Positions 61,255-64,000 of a DNA stretch of 64,000 nt are shown here, piece by piece. Numbering within the stretch: position 1 is the stretch's first letter; each line of letters begins with the position of its first letter. The notes beneath the pieces are model-generated. The model worked only from the letters and a program-made list of their open reading frames with translations. It was not told the origin of the DNA and did not search any database. The translations under genes were made by a program, and so were the position numbers. This DNA comes from Flavobacterium sp. 102 (GTDB taxonomy: Bacteria > Bacteroidota > Bacteroidia > Flavobacteriales > Flavobacteriaceae). The stretch lies in NCBI RefSeq assembly GCF_003634615.1, contig NZ_RBKX01000001.1:1860001-1924000 (forward strand), given 5' to 3'.

Positions 61255-62259
61255 CTAAATAGTTATTTTCGAAATTAAATTTTCAAATTTTTTGATGGTT
61301 TCTTTCATACTCTCGTATGATTTTCCGCCGGCTGCATTAATGTGTCCACCACCACTGAAATTGTCTCTGGCAAACTGATTCACATCAAAATCACCTTGCG
61401 AACGGAACGATATTTTGATAATATTCTCATCTCGGTGTTCAATAAAAATAGCCGCAAAATGTATGCCTCTAATGGTCAAACCATAATTCACTACGCCTTC
61501 CGTATCGCCTTTTTCATAATGAAATTCGTCCAGCTCCTTTTGCGAAAGCGTTATGTAAGACGTTTTAAACTTCGGGAACACTTTCATGTTTTGCAATGCT
61601 CTTCCCAATAATTGTAAACGATTGTACGAATTATTGTCAAAAAGCTGGTTGTGAATTTCACTATTGTCAATCCCTAAATCAATCAAATCTGCAACAATTC
61701 TGTGCGTTGTTCCGGTGGTTGACGGAAAGCGAAACGAACCCGAATCAGTAGTAATTCCGGTGTAAATACAACTTGCAATCGTCTTATCGATTAAATCTTT
61801 ATGGCCTAAAAAAGTAATAAAGTTATAAATCATTTCACAAGTCGAACCAAAAATTGTTTCCGAATAGGTGTAAGTCGCGTAGCTATCCGGTTTTTGATGG
61901 TGGTCAATCATAACCATTGGAACGGTAACTTTATTCAGCACTTGTTCCATTTCGCCTGTTCTGTGTAAGGCGTTGAAATCCAAAGTAAAAACAATTTCAG
62001 CTTCTTGAATAATTTTGGTACAATTCAACTTGTCATTTTCATAAATCAACACCGTTTCTGAACCTGGTAACCAAGCCAAGAAATTCGGAAAATCATTGGG
62101 TGCAATCACCACTGGTTGATGATTCAACTTCAACAAAAAATGATACAAAGCCAAGGTCGAACCCATGGCATCGCCATCAGGACTTCGATGTGGAATTATC
62201 GCAATTTTTTTCGGCGTAGCCAATAATTGTTGGATGGCAAAAATGTCTTCTTTTTTCAT
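61255..62259 (-). CDS. nrnA: DHH-family phosphoesterase (NrnA-like oligoribonuclease / pAp phosphatase)
   Basis: 334 residues. Metal-binding motifs are visible: HRSPDGDAMGSTLAL (DGDA), DFNALHRTGEM, MIDHHQKPD (DHH) and C-terminal GGGHINAAGGKS (DHHA1). NrnA enzymes degrade nano-RNAs and dephosphorylate 3'-phosphoadenosine 5'-phosphate. It lies in the rluF-crcB-nrnA-gldI run with gaps of 3 to 36 bases. Confidence 0.9.
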   Translation of the reverse strand: MKKEDIFAIQQLLATPKKIAIIPHRSPDGDAMGSTLALYHFLLKLNHQPVVIAPNDFPNFLAWLPGSETVLIYENDKLNCTKIIQEAEIVFTLDFNALHRTGEMEQVLNKVTVPMVMIDHHQKPDSYATYTYSETIFGSTCEMIYNFITFLGHKDLIDKTIASCIYTGITTDSGSFRFPSTTGTTHRIVADLIDLGIDNSEIHNQLFDNNSYNRLQLLGRALQNMKVFPKFKTSYITLSQKELDEFHYEKGDTEGVVNYGLTIRGIHFAAIFIEHRDENIIKISFRSQGDFDVNQFARDNFSGGGHINAAGGKSYESMKETIKKFENLISKITI

Positions 62260-62295
62260 AGACGGCGAAGTTACATTTTTTTCAGGAAATGTAAA

Positions 62296-62667
62296 TTATT
62301 TGGATACAAAAAGTCCGAACCAAACGGCAAAAAGACCGAGCAAAATGCTCAAACCGATATAGGCAAAAGCCAGCAGAGAATTGTTATTTTGGAACAAATT
62401 ATAATTTTCCATGCCAAAAGTAGAAAAAGTCGTATAACCACCACAAAATCCGGTGACTAAGAACCATTTGAGATTGCTGTCGGTCAGCTGGTTTTTTGCT
62501 AAAATACCGATGAACAATCCAATTAAGAAGCAACCTATAACATTCGCTAAAAAGGTCGCTAACGGAAAGTGATTCGACCAAAATTTGGCTACCAAAACAG
62601 TAGTCAAAAAGCGAAAAACACTTCCAATAGCGCCACCTAAAGCTATGTATAAAATGGTTTTAAGCAT
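62296..62667 (-). CDS. crcB: Fluoride efflux channel CrcB/Fluc
   Basis: 123 residues with four membrane helices. ALGGAIGSVFRFLTTVL, TFLANVIGCFLIGLF (pore Asn) and GFCGGYTTFSTF (Phe-rich and central sodium-site signature) are diagnostic of Fluc. It forms dual-topology dimers that export fluoride. It starts only 6 bases after the rluF stop, so no own riboswitch fits upstream. Confidence 0.95.
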   Translation of the reverse strand: MLKTILYIALGGAIGSVFRFLTTVLVAKFWSNHFPLATFLANVIGCFLIGLFIGILAKNQLTDSNLKWFLVTGFCGGYTTFSTFGMENYNLFQNNNSLLAFAYIGLSILLGLFAVWFGLFVSK

Positions 62668-62673
62668 ATTAAT

Positions 62674-63492
62674 TTATGAATTTGGATTTTTTCTAATTCG
62701 GATTGGTGTTTTTGTTCTTTCCTCTTCCGATTTCCGACTTCCGGCTTGGGAGGATTTTGGCAAACTCGCTTCTTCCGTTTTGCTCGAAGGTTCAATCAAT
62801 TTATTCAATTGCTTGATTTCGTCATCGGTTAAATCTCGGTATCGACCCACATGAACATCTAAGGATATATTGATGATTCGTGTTCTTTTCAGTGCTGTAA
62901 CTTCGTAATCCAAATACTCACACATTCTGCGGATTTGGCGGTTCAAACCTTGGGTTAAGATGATTCTAAATACGTATTTGCTAATTTGCTCGACTTTACA
63001 TTTTCGGGTAACAGTGTCCAAAATCGGAATGCCGTTACTCATTCTTTCGATGAATCTGTCTGTAATTGGTCGGTCAACCGTTACTACATATTCCTTCTCG
63101 TGGTTGTTTCGTGCCCGCAAAATTTTGTTGACAATATCGCCGTCGTTGGTCATAAAAATCAAACCTTCACTGGCTTTATCCAAACGACCGATAGGGAAAA
63201 TACGTTTCGGATAATTGATGTAATCCACAATATTGTCGCGTACATTTTGATTCGTAGTACACTCGATACCAACAGGTTTGTTAAAAGCCAAATAGACCTG
63301 TTTTTCTGTTTTTTCGCGAATGAGTTTGCCATCGACACGGATTTCATCAGCTGAGGAAACTTTGGTGCCCAACTCGGGTACAATTCCGTTGATGGTAATT
63401 CGACCTTGTTCCAATAGTTTATCGGCTTCGCGACGTGAGCAAAAGCCACTTTCGGACAGAAATTTGTTGATACGGGTTTGATTGACTTCCAT
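62674..63492 (-). CDS. rluF: 23S rRNA pseudouridine synthase, RluF/RsuA family
   Basis: 272 residues. The N-terminal S4 RNA-binding domain ([29 protein letters not shown]) is followed by the catalytic [20 protein letters not shown] with the conserved Asp, and by [16 protein letters not shown]. The [15 protein letters not shown] pattern and RLDKASEGL fit RluF (23S U2604 type) best. A basic tail ([13 protein letters not shown]) closes the protein. It is the first gene of the operon and has a -7 promoter box. Confidence 0.9.
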   Translation of the reverse strand: MEVNQTRINKFLSESGFCSRREADKLLEQGRITINGIVPELGTKVSSADEIRVDGKLIREKTEKQVYLAFNKPVGIECTTNQNVRDNIVDYINYPKRIFPIGRLDKASEGLIFMTNDGDIVNKILRARNNHEKEYVVTVDRPITDRFIERMSNGIPILDTVTRKCKVEQISKYVFRIILTQGLNRQIRRMCEYLDYEVTALKRTRIINISLDVHVGRYRDLTDDEIKQLNKLIEPSSKTEEASLPKSSQAGSRKSEEERTKTPIRIRKNPNS

Positions 63493-63529
63493 ATTACTTC
63501 GTACGATTCGACCTAACGGTCTCGAGTGG

Positions 63530-63537
63530 CAAATATA
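63530..63537 (-). promoter_or_regulatory. -7 promoter box of the rluF-crcB-nrnA-gldI operon
   Basis: The minus strand reads TATATTTG, a full TAnnTTTG match, 37 bases before the rluF ATG. Confidence 0.5.
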
Positions 63538-63639
63538 ACATAATTAAGAATACTGTTTCTTGATAAGTCGTTGATAAATTAGCGCCAAAAAGATAAAAAA
63601 AGACTTTGTAGGTATTAAGATTTTGTTATTTTTACCGAC

Positions 63640-64000
63640 ATGAATATACGTGGAAAATTAATAATAATAGGTGGCGCTGTTGATAAAGGTAGTTTCACTG
63701 AAACCGATTTAGATAAAAGTGCGGCAAAGAATTTAAACTTTTTTGAAGCCGGCATTTTAAAACGAATAATTGAAGAATCTAAACATAAAAAAGAATCTCG
63801 CATAGAAGTCATTACAACGGCTTCAAAAATTCCTAGGGAAATTGGACCGGAGTATGTGAAAGCCCTTCATTATTTAGGAGCAGACAATGTTGATGTGCTC
63901 AATATCGAAAGACGCGAACAAGCTTCTGATCCAGAAGTTTTAGCCAGATTAAGAGCGGCCGATGTGGTAATGTTTACCGGTGGTGATCAATTGCGATTGA
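63640..64000 (+). CDS. cphB: Cyanophycinase, N-terminal fragment
   Basis: The first 120 codons lie in the window; the gene runs off the end. The start NIRGKLIIIGGAVDKG and the segments IEVITTASKIPREIGPEYV and ADVVMFTGGDQLR match cyanophycinase (peptidase S51 family), which cleaves the Asp-Arg storage polymer cyanophycin into dipeptides. The catalytic Ser motif lies beyond the window, so function cannot be verified. It diverges from the rluF operon. Confidence 0.88.
   Translation, partial: MNIRGKLIIIGGAVDKGSFTETDLDKSAAKNLNFFEAGILKRIIEESKHKKESRIEVITTASKIPREIGPEYVKALHYLGADNVDVLNIERREQASDPEVLARLRAADVVMFTGGDQLRL

Noticed and set aside
62668..62673. Fluoride riboswitch before crcB
   Set aside because: Only six bases separate crcB from rluF, leaving no room for an aptamer; nothing similar was seen upstream of rluF.

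Overview
The window looks like chromosome of a Flavobacterium-type bacterium (Bacteroidota, Flavobacteriaceae). It is AT-rich, and most genes have no purine-rich ribosome binding site. Many upstream regions carry the Bacteroidota -7 promoter box TAnnTTTG. Proteins carry type IX secretion (T9SS) C-terminal sorting domains of both type A and type B, and a gliding lipoprotein (GldI) and a lineage-typical TonB-dependent receptor are present. No phage, IS transposase, rRNA operon or CRISPR array was seen.

Layout. 1-0.8 kb: tail of proS, two tandem tRNA-Glu genes and rpsT. 0.8-5 kb: a PAS histidine kinase with its receiver protein, and typA. 5-12.3 kb: a TPR/LytS-type kinase with a LytTR regulator, two small secreted proteins, the decayed 3' end of a second LytTR gene, and a fibronectin-III adhesin-like T9SS type A protein. 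12.6-23 kb: a minus-strand run of three very large T9SS type B surface proteins ending in a secreted esterase. 23-32 kb: an ABC exporter, a small CHCC protein, an Omp85-like barrel, a YfcC-type transporter, a nucleoid-associated protein, an S23-type four-helix-bundle gene between inverted repeat arrays, and several small proteins. 32.4-39 kb: a TonB-dependent receptor, then a signalling block (TPR protein, tiny membrane protein, LytS-type kinase fused to a 2TM domain, three stand-alone 2TM proteins, LytTR regulator). 39-45 kb: OmpA-like protein, a 21-bp minisatellite, two thioredoxin-fold proteins, CsbD, a CDP-alcohol phosphatidyltransferase, heme A synthase and the CCA enzyme. 45-52 kb: surface-polysaccharide genes (LicC-like cytidylyltransferase, CDP-glycerol-type transferase, glycosyltransferases of several families, sugar-nucleotide epimerase). 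52-58 kb: housekeeping genes (dapD, ruvX, def, DUF5606, mazG, amino-acid permease). 58-63.5 kb: a minus-strand operon rluF-crcB-nrnA-gldI followed by two cyclophilin-FKBP fusion proteins. The window ends in the 5' part of a cyanophycinase-like gene.

How the parts connect. Cell-surface biology dominates: T9SS cargo, outer-membrane proteins, glycans and periplasmic folding enzymes. Three kinase/regulator pairs give sensory input. The most unusual feature is non-coding. Arrays of 8-bp units with a palindromic CTNAG core sit in at least seven intergenic places. They separate genes of the LytS/2TM block, flank heme A synthase and cca, and bracket the four-helix-bundle gene in opposite orientations. 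Other irregular structures are a phased 21-bp tandem array, a duplicated LytTR gene end whose non-coding part is better preserved than its coding part, a duplicated first-eight-codon segment of another LytTR gene, and a perfect 27-bp inverted repeat. All family assignments were made by eye from motifs; no database search was run.
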